DNA of 64,000 bases, from positions 704,719-768,718 of the forward strand of contig FJOG01000002.1 of NCBI GenBank assembly GCA_900073065.1. The letters run 5' to 3'. Origin of the DNA: Phialocephala subalpina. Taxonomy: Eukaryota; Ascomycota; Leotiomycetes; Helotiales; Mollisiaceae. Position 1 is the stretch's first letter; every line of letters begins with the position of its first letter. Made by a program: the position numbers and the translations under genes. Below, piece after piece: positions 41,401-53,381 of this stretch. Below the pieces are notes generated by a model, which was given only the letters and a program-made list of their open reading frames with translations, made no database searches and was not told where the DNA came from.

Positions 41401-43996
41401 TATTTTTGATAAATCTTGAATGCTTCTACAGGCCATCGCTCAACTTCAAGATGAGGACCTTCTCGGAAGCGTTTTTTCCAAGAGAGTTGAACTTTAAATC
41501 TTTGGTACACATACTCGAATTTGAAGTGTCGAGTCTCAACAAGACGAGGCTTGATCGTCTGGCCAGGAAGTTATTCACACCACTCGGCCACCTTCCTTAT
41601 CGTCATTTGTCCACCAGCTGTGAGAAGGACTTCAAAGACTTAGGATGAAACGTAAAAGACTCGTTTGTATTTTAAGCGGAAATCGCCCCAAGTTGAAGAA
41701 TAGTCATAGGGAAGAATATCTTCATGAGTTCTCTGTTTGCGAGGAAGGTGCGATGCAAAATTTTAGGACCTACGTACTTGACTGTGCAAGCTCCTTGAGT
41801 TCCTTCAGCAAGAAGCGATGGTCTGCAATTGAGATTCAATCAGTTTCGGAGGCTGGGCATGTAAGTGCTGATCTCAGTTTGGCAGTAGCGAGAGACTAGA
41901 TCGCGAAATATCTGATCTCTCCTGAGGGGACTTCTCTCAGGAAGAAAAGAGGTGATGATCAGGTCAAGGGTGGCAGAGAGCGCATAAAGCCTATCTCTTC
42001 AGCCTTACAAATGAGCAGTAGAAGAAGGATGAAGTGAGGAAGTCACCCCAATCAAGCTAGTACACGAAGTTTGACGTAGATCCATTTAACTTAGGAGAAA
42101 CTTCCTCTTCGCATTCACCTCACCTTTGACCGGTCCTCCGCCCGAAAACCCCCGTCTCGCTAACTCAACCCTATCTACCCCACACATCCCAGACAGCATA
42201 TAAATTTCAATAAGCAAATCAATCACAAGTGACGAAATAAGTAACCGGACAACCTTATGGATTTGTAATATTTGCGGTAGCGACAGTATCACTCAGTCCT
42301 AGAGTTCTCCTGAAATACGAATACTTATCAAGTTATCTGCCCACGTTTAAAAACCACACTGATTGTGGTATTATAAGAGCTTCCGAGAGGAAGCTTGGAC
42401 TTTTGCTGAAATTTTGGATCGACTCGAAATTTTTCTGGGCTGTGTCTTTGAATTTTTGTTTGACCCCGCTTGATGAATATGGGCGAAGCGATCCTCTGCG
42501 CCGAGATAGGTGTGCAATCGCGGTTGTCGACTCTCGATCAGAATGGAGGTTTCGAGACCGTAGAGGAGAGCAAGTCACCATCAAATCCAGTACTCCTCTC
42601 TGCCAGCCACTGCGTTGACCTAGGATGGGTGAATGAGCATCATAATGTTGCTCGATGAGAGCAGCTGCGAGGTTCGAGGGAAGGGGAAGCAAGCGAAAAG
42701 AATTCGAGGGGGGGGACTTATAGTCCACGCTAATCCTCATCGAGCAGCTGCTCCTTCTCAAATCGTCGAGGTGACATTCAGCCTTTGATGAGGCCTCGCT
42801 TCACCTCACGTCACGAAACTTGACGTGAGGGGAAAACAGAAGTTGCGAAGAGGTGGGTCACTTCCTGTCTCCCTCCTCCTCAAGTATCAAGTATTTCCAG
42901 GTTCCTTCGTCACTCCGACTCACTCGAGGTTGCTCCCATTCGCAACACTCGCACCGCACACAACCTTGGAACGCAACGCATCACCTCAACAACTCGATGC
43001 CAAGCGAAAAGAGAAGTCGCGACCACAGCACCCAACCTTCCGCAAATCTGCTGCACTCTGTTCTCTTCGCTCGGCACTTTTCTCACAGCCACTTCAAAAT
43101 GCTTCACTGACAACGAGTCAATGACTTCGTCACCTCGCACTCCTTCCTTCTTTACGCCTCAGAATACCAATTGCAAAGTTGCAACCCCACTCTCCGCCGA
43201 GAGATAGCGTTTCAGGATAGATTATAATCATACAACTTTCGAATTCAGCCATCGAGGAGATCCGAGATGAGGAGAGGTTGTATCTAACACCAAGCGTTGG
43301 CACGTGATAATATAAACTTAGAAAAACGTTGTCACATTCGTGCAATACCACTTTCGGCAAGCACGAATATACGCCCGAGTGTAGACGGCTAATGGTATCC
43401 CCCAAATGAACTCGCAGTCAGGCCTGTTGATGTTGATCATCAAGCTTTCGCGTACGTCAGCTGATACCCCCTATCTCGCTCCATTCAAATGTCCGTCCTA
43501 TTTCCATCTCTCTTCCAGCCAAGAAAGGCTATTATTCTGAGAACCACCGCAGTCAAATAACAGGCATCATCTCGGGACTCGAACCGAGCCTCAGAGATCT
43601 AGGAACAGGCATTCTCAGCGGATAAAAGTGGAAAGTGTGGCTAAATGCAAAGATCGTCAACATGCGGAGACAGCCGATCCGTCATGGAAGTCTTTACCCA
43701 TCACCAGATGAGCTCTGTTTGGGTTGGCTAAGCTTTGCCAAGTCGCATGCCCCTCCTTTTGGTCAGATACTTGACAGTGAAGATCGCCGTTTTGGACATG
43801 TGTAGTTTATCCGGGACGGAATGGTAACGTATTGCAGACACGACTGACGAGAATACTATAGACTCGGAACATCGGCCGAGAGGATGCTTGTTCCTGAAAA
43901 GTTTGGAGATGGATATATTGAGGGACTGGGTACTTGTTCCTCAAGAACCAAAAGACAGGTCGCAAAGTCCGGGCAGGGTTCGAACAAGGACAAAGC

Positions 43997-45266
43997 ATGA
44001 AGTCAATCTTCTTGAATGTGGCATTTGCCACTTTTTGCACATTATTCAGTCTAGTCTGTTCTGTGCCATGGGCTCATCAACAATGTAAGTTGTTCAATTC
44101 ATTCAAACGAAGCCTTTTCTGACTGTAGAACATGTCACATCCCAAATAACTTGACCCTATACAACGACACCAGACTCCCAGACCCATTCCAGTTCGCCGG
44201 TGGTGGCCCAAAGGTCACCACCAAATCACAGTGGGACTGCCGCCGCCAACAAATCAGCTCCCTCATCCAAAAATACGAACTCGGCTACCTCCTACCAAAA
44301 CCCTCCATCCTCACTGCTAACCTAACCAGTACTTCATCACCTTCAACCTTCAACCTCAACATCAACACCACCACCAACAACAAAACCATCTCCTTCTCAA
44401 CAGCAATCATCTACCCCATCTCAGGTCAAGCCCCCTACCCAGCCGTAATCGCCTACGGCGCACCCAGTATCCCCATCCCCTCCAACATCGCAACCATAAA
44501 CCTAAACAACGACGACATCGCCCTGCAAAACGACGCCTCTTCACGAGGAATCGGCAAGTTCTACGACCTATACGGCTCCAACGCAACAGCATCAGCAATG
44601 ACAGCCTGGTCCTGGGCCGTATCTCGTACCATCGACGCATTGGAATTGCTCCTAGTAAACACAACGAAAATCAACGCCTCTAGTCTCGGCATGACAGGCT
44701 GTTCACGAAACGGAAAAGGTGCTCTGGTAGCAGGTGCTTTCGAGCCTCGAATCGCGTTGACCATCCCGCAAGAAAGTGGGAGCGGAGGAGATGCATGTTG
44801 GCGCCTCTCGGATGCTGAGCAAGCAGCGGGTGGTGTTGTTCAAACTTCCTCCGAAATCGTGAACGAGAATGTATGGTTCTCAGTCGAATTCGAACAGTTC
44901 GCACAGTATAAGACAGATCTATTGCCGTTTGATCGTCATATGCTAGCTGGACTGATAGCCCCAAGAGCGTTGTTGGCGATTGAGAATACGGCGTATGAGT
45001 GGTTGAGTCCGCAGAGTAGTTTTGGGTGTATGACGGCTGCGAGGAAGGTGTGGGTTGCGCTGGGGGCGAGCGATAGGATGGGGTTTAGTCAAGATGGAAA
45101 TCATAGTCATTGTGTGTTTCCAGCGGATCAACAGCCGGAGTTGTCGGCTTTCATTGAGAAGTTTCTCCTGGATCAGGAAGGTGTTGATACGGATGTGTTT
45201 AAGACAACGAATGAGACGTTTGATGAGGCGAGGTGGATTGATTGGGATGTGCCGAAGTTGTATTGA
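43997..45266 (+). CDS. CE15 4-O-methyl-glucuronoyl methylesterase (secreted), frame problem near the signal peptide
   Basis: Cleaves ester links between lignin and glucuronoxylan in plant cell walls. The mature enzyme (44129-45266) has the CE15 motif GCSRNGKGA with nucleophile Ser codon 44703-44705, the acid Glu in PQESGSGG (44772-44774) and catalytic His in GNHSHC (45102-45110). CHIPNNLTLY and LPDPFQFAGG at the start also fit the family. An upstream ATG at 43997 opens a clear secretion signal (MKSIFLNVAFATFCTLFSLV). However, the canonical 44-bp intron GTAAGT...TAG (44085-44128) joins the mature frame to a different upstream frame, not to the signal peptide. A GTTCAA donor (intron 44092-44128, only 37 bp) would keep the signal peptide in frame and give 410 residues. 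Otherwise one base has been lost or gained. Enzyme call firm; exon 1 uncertain. Confidence 0.85.
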
Positions 45267-45595
45267 GTTGTGCATCAAGTGTGTTGAAGGAGGTAGCGAA
45301 CATGAGGAGATCGGGCTTCAAAGATGTACACAGTGCTCTTAGGCAATGATGAACACTCGTAGACCAATCCCTCCCCGGTGTAGAACTTTAAAGAAGCTGG
45401 ATTTGTCCGTTTTCTAAGGCTGCGGCTGGTGTTGGATGGATGTCCGTCCCAGTGAAAGACATTTCTGACCCCATGATCGTAATTTGATATTTTGGCGGGA
45501 TGGACACTCTGCTATTCTGGTAGCATTGGAGAACCTATGGAAAGACAGACTTTGAGAGGTTTGATCTGGTAGTCTCGCCAACAAAAGACTATGAG

Positions 45596-46266
45596 TTACC
45601 CGAGGCAGTAATCGAGAGAGTTAATGGCTGTAGACATTCTGCGTGTTAAAATTAACGCACAGGCAGGACAGACATTCTGCTGCCAAGGAGTTAATGAGTA
45701 TGTCCATTGTCCAAGCCGCGAGCGATGTTTCCTAATGACAATATCCGAGAATACGAGCTTTCCTCTACCTCGCAGGACCATCCGGAATAACAACATAAAC
45801 AACAGAGCAGCGGCGGTAAAAAACGAAGGGTAGATCGCAGCCTCACGAGACCACCCAAAGATTACAACTCCCAAAACGGCGCGACTAGAGCTGTCGGCAA
45901 TAATATTGTTGGCATCAACACTAGATCATCGTGTGTTAGCACTTATATCTGTTGAGTTTTCACGTCATACTCACTTCTATCAGAAATCTAGACGCGAGTA
46001 CCTGACTTCAAATATCTGGTCCCAGCAGTTCTTACATCGTCGTGAGAGTGCAAATACAGAATCGAACCAGCCTCCGGACCAAAGATACCGACGTATGGGT
46101 CGAGTGAGAAGGTCCGAAGCTCACTCCCTCTTCCGTACCGCCATTTTGAAGTAATTTGATGAGCTTCGTCGGAGTCTACTCCGTGATGCGCGATGAGGAT
46201 TTGAGCAATTTGCTCTCGAACGATGGATGGCGGGTCGTTGTCCAACGGTGTAGAATTTTCACTCAT
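45596..46266 (-). CDS. Possible small membrane-anchored protein, exons tentative
   Basis: A 77-codon first exon (46266-46036) reads like real coding sequence: an acidic start (MSENSTPLDNDPPSIVREQI), then SKWRYGRGSELRTF and IFGPEAGSILYLHSHDD, followed by a good GTAAGA donor. A second coding-looking segment (from 45920 to the stop at 45596) contains AVLGVVIFGWSREAAIYPSF and a hydrophobic helix FFTAAALLFMLLF, then a basic tail. It is preceded by a branch-like CTAAC and CTAG acceptor. The two do not join in frame with that donor. A donor at GTATTT inside exon 1, or a small middle exon, would be needed. I do not recognise the family. Confidence 0.4.
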
Positions 46267-47124
46267 GATCGTGAAGTTCTGACGTTCGATGTTGAGTGTC
46301 AGTTTGTTGATTTGCTTATTCGGTCGTGTTTGATTTTGTGGTTAATAATGCCTTGAGGAAAAGATCGAAGTCTGATATCAGAGATGTGAAACGAACAGTT
46401 GAAACTGTCGAGAAGTAGAGTGTGGCTGTTCAAGTAGTTGTATAGGAACGCCAAATCGTCGCATTGAGGCTGAGTACTTTGAATGTGCCTCGTACAACTG
46501 TTCCAATTGGAACCCTGAAATCTTGAATTTCGTTATCTTAAATGAGGAACTAGGCCTGAGTATTCTCTGCCAAGGCTTACAGGACCACAGTAATGACACT
46601 ACACTAGGTCTGAAAAGACAATACTATTAACCAGTGATCTTCTTTAGCGCACATTGTTTGAAAGTGAAAACCCAATCCTGGCAGCCTTGTAGGACATTGA
46701 CCTTGATCAGCATTGTCTGAGATAATTTCGAGTAACAAGATTCTGATAGCCTGCGAGGACGACGTTTACAAGTCGGACGTTGAAAAGCTGAAATTGCTCG
46801 CTCAAATTTAGATATCGGAGTGCACTAGCAAAGAGGAGAATCTCCAAGTGCGAGCAAAGCATTCAACTCGATAAGAATCTTGACCACGATGTCCTGTAGT
46901 ACATGGCACTTGCCAGTCAGAGAGACACAAGGTCTATTCGAGCCGTTATGCATGAGTCCGAGAAGCAGATGTGCAAGTCTTTCGCGGTCAATCCACTTGA
47001 CAAAGTAGAGATATACGATCGTACACCCGTCAATTCATTCCTAAATACATCAGGACTCCAGCTCTGTCGCAAGAAGCAAGCATGGTGCAAAAGTATATTC
47101 AAGAAACTTTTATATCTTCCCCAT
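46267..47124. other. Intergenic, no gene recognised
   Basis: This lies between the possible small membrane-protein gene and the 3' end of fumarase. Frames are short and unlike any known family. Confidence 0.4.
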
Positions 47125-48901
47125 CTATTTCTTGTAATCCTCAGGGCCGACCATCAACTCTGGTCGTACAAGCGCATCGAACTCCTCCTCACTCAAAGCC
47201 TTAAGTTCCATAGCTGACTCCTTGAGAGTCAGACCCTTCTTGTGGGCGTTCTTGGCGACTTTGCTGCACATGTCGTAGCCGATCTTGGGGTTCAGGCAGG
47301 TGACCAACATGAGGCTATTTCGTGTTAGTATCATTACCACTTAGATGTGGGAAAAGGTACACTTACGATTCTGTCATAATGCTAGCAATCTTTTCCTCGT
47401 TCGCCTGAAGACCAACAACCAGATTCTTCTCGAAACTCTTCATCCCGTCGCTCAAGATACGGATGCTGTGTAGGAGATTTCGGATAACCAAAGGCTTGAA
47501 AACATTCAACTCAAATTGACCATTCATGCCACCGATAGTAGTGGCGGTATGGTTTCCGATGACTTGAGCACAGACCATAGTCAGAGCTTCACATTGAGTG
47601 GGGTTGACCTTTCCAGGCATGATAGAGCTTCCTGGCTCGTTCTCTGGAAGGGCCAATTCTCCGAGACCGCAACGAGGCCCGGAGCCGAGGTATCTGATGT
47701 CTTGGGCAATCTTGAAAAGTGATGAGGCGAGAGTGTTGAGAGATCCGGAAGCTTGCACAATAGCATCATGTGCGGCAAGAGCCTCGAACTTGTTTGGCGC
47801 AGTCTCGAATTTTGTGCCAGTCATCTTGGTAACTTCCTCAGCGATCTTCTCAGCAAATCCCTTATATGTGTTGAGACCAGTTCCAACAGCAGTTCCACCT
47901 TGGGCCAAAAGTCGGAGATCAGGTAGCGAAGACTCCACACGTTTGATACCGTAGTCAAGTTGCGCTACATATCCGGAGAACTCTTGCGCAAGAGTCAATG
48001 GTGTCGCATCCTGCAAATGTGTTCGGCCAATCTTAATGATCTTCTTCGCCTCGAAATCATCAACCTTAACCTGCAGAGCGTCGCGGAGAGACTTGATCGC
48101 AGGAAGAAGCTCGCCCTCAATCTCAAGGACTGCCGCAATGTGCATAACAGTCGGGAAGGTATCGTTGGAAGAAGCGCTCATGTTGACATGATCGTTGGGG
48201 TGAACCGGCTTCTTGCTACCCATCTTTCCTCCCAGAATCTCAATTGCTCGGTTTGAAATGACTTCGTTGGCATTCATGTTCGATTGTGTGCCCGAACCAG
48301 TTTGCCAAACAACGAGGGGGAAGTGTTCGAGGAGCGAGAGATCCGCGACCTCAGCAGCAGCTTGTTGAATAGCCTTTCCAATCTTAGGATCTGTCGCATG
48401 GTGAGCTTATGTCTGCTTGTATTCCGAAGGGCAAGTCGTACCAAGTCCAAAATCCATATTTACAGTAGCTGCGGCGCCCTTCAAAATACCGAATGCCTTG
48501 ATGATGGGAGGAGGCATGCGGTCTTGCGGCTGGTTGATCTTGAAGTTCTCCAACGACCGCTCCGTCTGCGCTCCCCAGTACTTGTCTGCCGGTACCTCAA
48601 TCTCTCCAAACGCATCGCTCTCTACTCTTATGTCTGCCATGTTGTATGGTGTTGCGTGAAAGCTTCTCGAGAAGCGGGGTTGTGTGGTTTGCGAGGAGTG
48701 GGAGCTATTGTATGCAGCCGAGAAAGAAGGTTGCGACCAAGGCCTACTTGTGTATATCGATCGTGAAGCTGAACTCGAAGATTTACTCGTGAATGCGAAT
48801 TTGCACGAGGAAGAGAGGGACGCATGAGCTGTTGCCCTCGGTCTAGCAGCTGACAGCGGAACTGCAAAGACGGAGCTGCCTCTTGCCGACCGGAGCATCA
48901 T
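47125..48901 (-). CDS. fum1: Fumarate hydratase (class II), mitochondrial with possible cytosolic form
   Basis: Catalyses fumarate plus water to malate in the TCA cycle. Exons 48901-48442, 48390-47367 and 47314-47125, with introns of 51 and 52 bp, give 557 residues. The first 85 or so residues are Ser/Arg-rich and poor in acids, a mitochondrial presequence. The enzyme proper begins near [20 protein letters not shown]. Active-site blocks follow: [64 protein letters not shown] and the class signature [16 protein letters not shown]. The first ATG (48901) is chosen, immediately followed by a second Met. An in-frame ATG at 48640 (MADIRVESD) begins just at the mature region and could yield the cytosolic enzyme. 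The codon at 48931 is TTG, not a start. Confidence 0.97.
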
Positions 48902-49636
48902 TGTGGCTTTAGAAACCTCGGGAAGTGTCAACGAAGCTTTAAATGGGCCAATTGAAGGCAGAGAAGATGGCTTGATGTCGATGAAGGATTTGGCAGATGC
49001 ACAATGGCCGTTGAAGTGGTTATCTGTAAGATTATGTCACGAAAGTCAACATAGAAAAAAATGCTGAGCCGGAGACAAGGCACAGTGACGCGCCGAGATT
49101 TGCCGGGGTTTGAGAGCGGGAAGAGCCGGAGAGGATGGGAGCGAGATCTGGGCTCGCACCTCGAACTTCTTCAACTCGAATTATTTTTGAATCTTATTTT
49201 AAACAAATCAATTCCTTCAAAGATCCAAAGGCGAAACCAAGAACTTGCAATCAAATCGGCGTTGAAAGACAATATTGGAAGTGACTGAGAATGGCCTATT
49301 ACTGGTGAGCTGCCGGATAAAATCTTTCCCCTAGCCAATTTTTTATATCTTCACATCTCAACTCGAGTAAGTAGACGAGAAGCCCGTGCTGATCTTAATA
49401 TGTACACTCAAAGTTGATGGTCCGCTTTCATTCGATCATTTAGCTGCTAAACAGCGACTCTCAACACTGAACCCGTGGATTCTATAAACGGCATGCGGTC
49501 TTAGCATGTTCATTAATTCATTACAACGCTTGGCGTTGATCAAAGCTATCTGACTCGCTATGCAAATATATATCCACAACAACTCCTGTCAAGATGCCAA
49601 TATGCTTCCCAGCTTCGACAATGCAAATACGCCGAT
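48902..49636. other. Intergenic, fumarase upstream region
   Basis: This is the promoter side of fumarase. Nothing else is supported. Confidence 0.4.
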
Positions 49637-51206
49637 CTATGCAATATATGAACATACACATCTCTTAACACATAGTGATTGCCAAATCATGACCAGAATA
49701 AGGGCCAAAGTCGTCCCAAACATCATCCCGGAGACTACCCACTCGGGATCCAACCTCCCAGCAGCACTCTTTCCCATGTTCTTGCTCCCACTCGCAGTCG
49801 TCGTCTTCGACGCACCCGCCGCAGCAGCCAAATTAGCTGGACTACCCACCGCCCAGCCTAAATCACCCGTCGAATTCAAATGCTCAACGCACTGCAGCGT
49901 GTCTGTACTAGGAAGAATTCGAAGCTCATTGTTTACCAGGCCTGTACTTAAAGTTTTCTCTTGGTAATCAATGAACAAGTACACCTGGCTCAGGAACAGT
50001 GCTCCAAACCTCCAAGAATGGGAGACTGGTCGTCATCTGAAGCTGCTCGAATCGTGACGAGTGATGACGGGATGACAGCAGCAAAACCGTTGGTGAGAGT
50101 GATGGTGAGGTCTGAGGAGTTGGTCGAGGACGAGAACTGGGAGGCGACAGAAGACGGAAGCACGAGACCAAGCTCGGATGGTTCAACGCAAGCCGTGAAC
50201 TTCGTGCTTGATCTTTGCGAATCGGTCGAGACGGATGCCACATCTATCTCCCAAGGACAATGCTTCGCCATGTCCATTTTCCGATGGAATGTCTCTTTGG
50301 AGAAATTTCCTTGTAGACGATCCGTAGAGTAGCCACTGAGAACCAGAGAGCCATTCTGTTCAAGATCTGGTCCAGCCGCAGCAGGTACACCATAGTAGAG
50401 GCCTAGAGTCCGCGAAGCAATGAATCCGCCAGCATAGAGCATATTGAACGTAGAAATCAAGCCAAGGACAAGAACCTGGTCTTCATACTTCTCCACAAAA
50501 CGATATAGCTGCTTCTGACCCATTTCATAATGACTGATGCTTGTCCCTGTGCCAGATGTTGTATGAGCTGCATAAATCTCTGGTAATACCAGCGTCGTAT
50601 ATGTTACCCCATATTTCACACCTACTTTCTACACTTCGCTACTTATCTTTGTATCTTCGGGAGAGCCCGTATAGTTCGCGGAGGTTTCAAAGTATATTGG
50701 AGCCGAGGTCGTCAAATCGCAATAGCCTTTGCAGCTAAACGACGAATTGAACGTGCAGCAAGCATCCCAATCGGAGTTTGGTCCGCTATTATTCGAATTG
50801 TACGTGTAGCTATCGAGACATAGAGCATCTTGGGAGCCACTCGCGGAGGTGGAAATGTAGGTTTGGTTGTAATATGTCGAGAGGACGGTGAGAACGGGGA
50901 GGGGGATAGGATCAGCGTTGTTTGCTGGGTCCCTGTTCAAGATATTAGCGTGTGGTTTTCGTGAATGATTTGGGGTAAAATCGGACACACCATTCCTGAC
51001 TTCCTTCCCATATGAACACTCCTCTCTGCGCAGCTAGGGAGCTGTTGGAGGATCGATGTTGGAATTGAGTTCGAAGCGGAGCACGCGTCCGCAGACCCAA
51101 AATCATCAGAGCATTGCCCTGTGATCCACCCCGCTAATTGCGCCACGAAAAAGGAAAGAAACACGGTAGAATCGCGGAGAAGGCGCACAAACGAATGTGG
51201 TTGCAT
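49637..51206 (-). CDS. Secreted or cell-surface Cys-rich protein with C-terminal membrane anchor, family unknown
   Basis: I do not recognise the family. A four-exon model keeps frame throughout: 51206-50989, 50932-50643, 50579-50010 and 49959-49637, giving 466 residues. The N-terminal VFLSFFVAQLAGWITG is hydrophobic and precedes a Cys-containing segment (QCSDDFGSADAC, LPSC). The second exon carries several N-glycosylation sequons (NQT, NNS, NSS) and a tight Cys cluster (DACCTFNSSFSCKGYC). The third has LVLGLISTFNMLYAGGFI-like hydrophobic sequence. A Ser/Thr/Gly-rich stretch then leads to a C-terminal helix GMMFGTTLALILVMIW. An in-frame TAG at 50629-50631 disappears only if the 63-bp intron 50580-50642 is spliced; its donor GTAGCG is weak. 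Likely a plasma-membrane or wall protein; function unknown. Confidence 0.65.
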
Positions 51207-52181
51207 TATGCCAGAAAGTAAACGAGTGTTTCAATCAAGAACGGGCATTGTGGTTTTGAGAAATATTTCTTGCGGAAAGCGCGATTGACATCAAGGGCGG
51301 CAGCAAAGGCGAGCACGCCGAGAAAAAGGTTCAGAAAGACGGAAGTCAAGATCCGGGGCGAACTTCCCAGGGCAAAGATTTGATCTCGTCTTCGGAAGTT
51401 AATTGAATATAAGAAAGGCGACAAAGATATCTTCCGGAGCTCTCTTGGTCTAAACACATCCTAAATGGTGGGTCGGTAACCTCGAGGTAGGACAAATCGG
51501 GCACCAGGTGGCAAATTTTCGCTAAGAATAAGGGGCAGTCATTGATCACGAGGTTGGGTGCAACCGGCTGCATTGTGCTGACTTGATTCTGCACCCGAAT
51601 CCGCGATCTGTAGCCCATCAATGTGCAAGCTAGATAAATCTGGACTGAGACCACCTGACAGGTGTCATTTGCGTCAAAGCTATGGTATCGGACAAGCAAT
51701 GCTTCCAGAGATCTAGGGCAGCTTAGACATACAAAGCCCCAGCTACTTGTCCTCAATCACCCTTCTTCAACTCCCACTGCATTTCGCGCTCTTGAGAAAG
51801 TCCCATCAAATCTGCTTGAGTTGGACCTCGTGGGTCTCTCAAACCTCCAATTCCCATCAAAGCTCCTGACCTGAACTTTTTGCCTGCCGGAATATCTGTA
51901 AAATGCTGGACAAGAAGTCACAGGCAGAATTTCTTTCCTCGGAGCTTGTTGCCACGTCGGTATTTAAAGTCTCCCCAATGTTCGATTGCCGGATGTTCGG
52001 CAGGAGAAGCATCCTTCATCTTTCGCAACCCGTATTGTCCATGTCAATTGCTCAGATGCCTCTGACAACATGTACAGCTCAGTTTGCCCGGTTTGGACCC
52101 TTTAGCTGGTACTAGCTCGGACTCGTGCGCCCTCTTGCTAGTGTTGCTCGGTGTGAATAAGTAAGGATTTCTTTCAACCTT
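51207..52181. other. Intergenic, with a possible upstream exon
   Basis: A minus-strand frame at 51206-51457 encodes a hydrophobic helix (LTSVFLNLFLGVLAFAAALD) then a basic stretch, and ends exactly where the surface-protein ATG begins, but in another frame. It might be an earlier exon or a frameshifted 5' part of that gene; no splice pair was found. The rest, to the 3' end of the rhodopsin-like gene, shows nothing. Confidence 0.35.
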
Positions 52182-53381
52182 TCAGCGATGTTGCCTTTGC
52201 ATCTCAATCTCCTCTTCCTTCAACCAAAATTCCATCTTCATCTGTATACCATTATCTGGCACCAACCCGACATCACTATGGTCACTCCTCGGCACCGACG
52301 GTCGCCTATTAATATTCTTCGAGTCAACCGTCGTAGCCCTCTCATCACAACGATCCGCTCTCAACTTCTGACTTAAGAATATCTCGCCTGCAGATGCAGA
52401 TGGGGAGCCAACTTTGTAATGCGAGTCACTCTGTGAAGCAGTTCGACGGCCAAAGATGTAGCTGTAGGTGGAGCGAGCGATGGCGAGGTTGGCGGCGATG
52501 ATGCCTAGGAAGAGTTCAAGGTTTGACCAAATTGCTGCGATGCAATACGTCCCTGATTTTGCGTTAGCTTTTGAACTCCGAGATGAAAAGGAGTGGGTTT
52601 ACTTACAGCTGAGGTCAGTTGTAGGTCCTTTAAGGGAAGCTGCTCGAGCAATTCCGAAGCCTGTGGCCACAAGTCCTAGACTCATCAAGCAGCACACCGA
52701 GACCTTCGTCTTCAGGGGCATTCGAACCTTCCACACGATAAACAATGGGATGATTGAAAGGACCAGGTCAGTCGTGACCGAGAAAGCTATACACACCAAT
52801 GTCAGTCTAATTCTAGTACAGTCATCACATAAAAACATACCAATCGTAGCATAGATGGAATAAATCCTAACATGGCTTGGCCAACACTTTGCCGAACTCC
52901 CTCTCCAGAACCCAGCCGGCCTACACTCCGCCAACAAAATAATCACCACCCCACCGTTCGTGAAGACAACTCCCGCCATAAGGCTATACACCAAAATCTT
53001 AAACGCCTTCGTATCCTTAATCCTCAAAATCAAGAACCCAATCGAGACCTTCAAGAATGCCACAGAAGTGAACAAGAAGATCTGACCATACCATCCATAC
53101 ATATTAATCATCATATACTGTCGTGCCGTGAGATAGACTCTATGCTTCCCATTCCCGTATTGCGATTGCTTGATCTCGACAGCCAGTCTCGCGATCGAGA
53201 AAGCGACGGCGATTAACATCATAGCATCGTCCCAGCCGAAGATGCGGTTCCGGATTCGGGCGTAGATTCGAGCAGAGGTCGTGATGATGGCTATGGTGAT
53301 GAGGATTCCGAGGACGACCATGAGGATGGGTCCTGCGTTCTCCATTGGAGGGAGATCGGCGCGGAGAGAGAACCAAGACAT
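52182..53381 (-). CDS. Fungal rhodopsin-like (Pth11-type) seven-helix membrane protein, no CFEM domain
   Basis: Belongs to the fungal rhodopsin-domain family that includes Pth11-like putative receptors; ligands are mostly unknown. Exons 53381-52841, 52786-52607 and 52552-52182 (two 54-bp introns) give 363 residues. The start MSWFSLRADLPPMENAGPIL leads to helix 1 (ILMVVLGILITIAIITTSA), then RIYARIRNRIFGWDDAMMLIA, the family's second-helix signature. Later helices include FLFTSVAFLKVSIGFLILRI, VVIILLAECRPAGFW, TDLVLSIIPLFIVWKVRMPL and, after the second splice, WTYCIAAIWSNLELFLGIIA, a typical sixth-to-seventh helix block. The charged C-terminal tail of about 75 residues is cytoplasmic by analogy. 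There is no Cys-rich CFEM module before helix 1. It lies close to, and on the same strand as, the surface-protein gene at 49637-51206. Confidence 0.9.

Larger units (their letters stand above)
32611..43996. other. 11.4-kb gene-poor region
   Basis: No family-level coding signal was found on either strand from the zinc-finger gene to the CE15 gene. Many 70-140 codon frames overlap each other in several phases, as expected of balanced-composition non-coding DNA. The longest is 259 codons (38761-39540, +), with no domain. A Pro/Ser/Arg-rich 110-codon minus-strand frame (40429-40761) is the most protein-like of the rest but unsupported. The proximal part presumably holds a long regulatory region and 5' UTR of the zinc-finger gene. 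Simple repeats inside are listed separately. Confidence 0.5.

Noticed and set aside
43575..43585. tRNA-like B-box (GGTTCGAGTCC on the minus strand)
   Set aside because: No A-box, acceptor stem or anticodon arm could be built around it, and the T-stem does not pair properly, so no tRNA is called.
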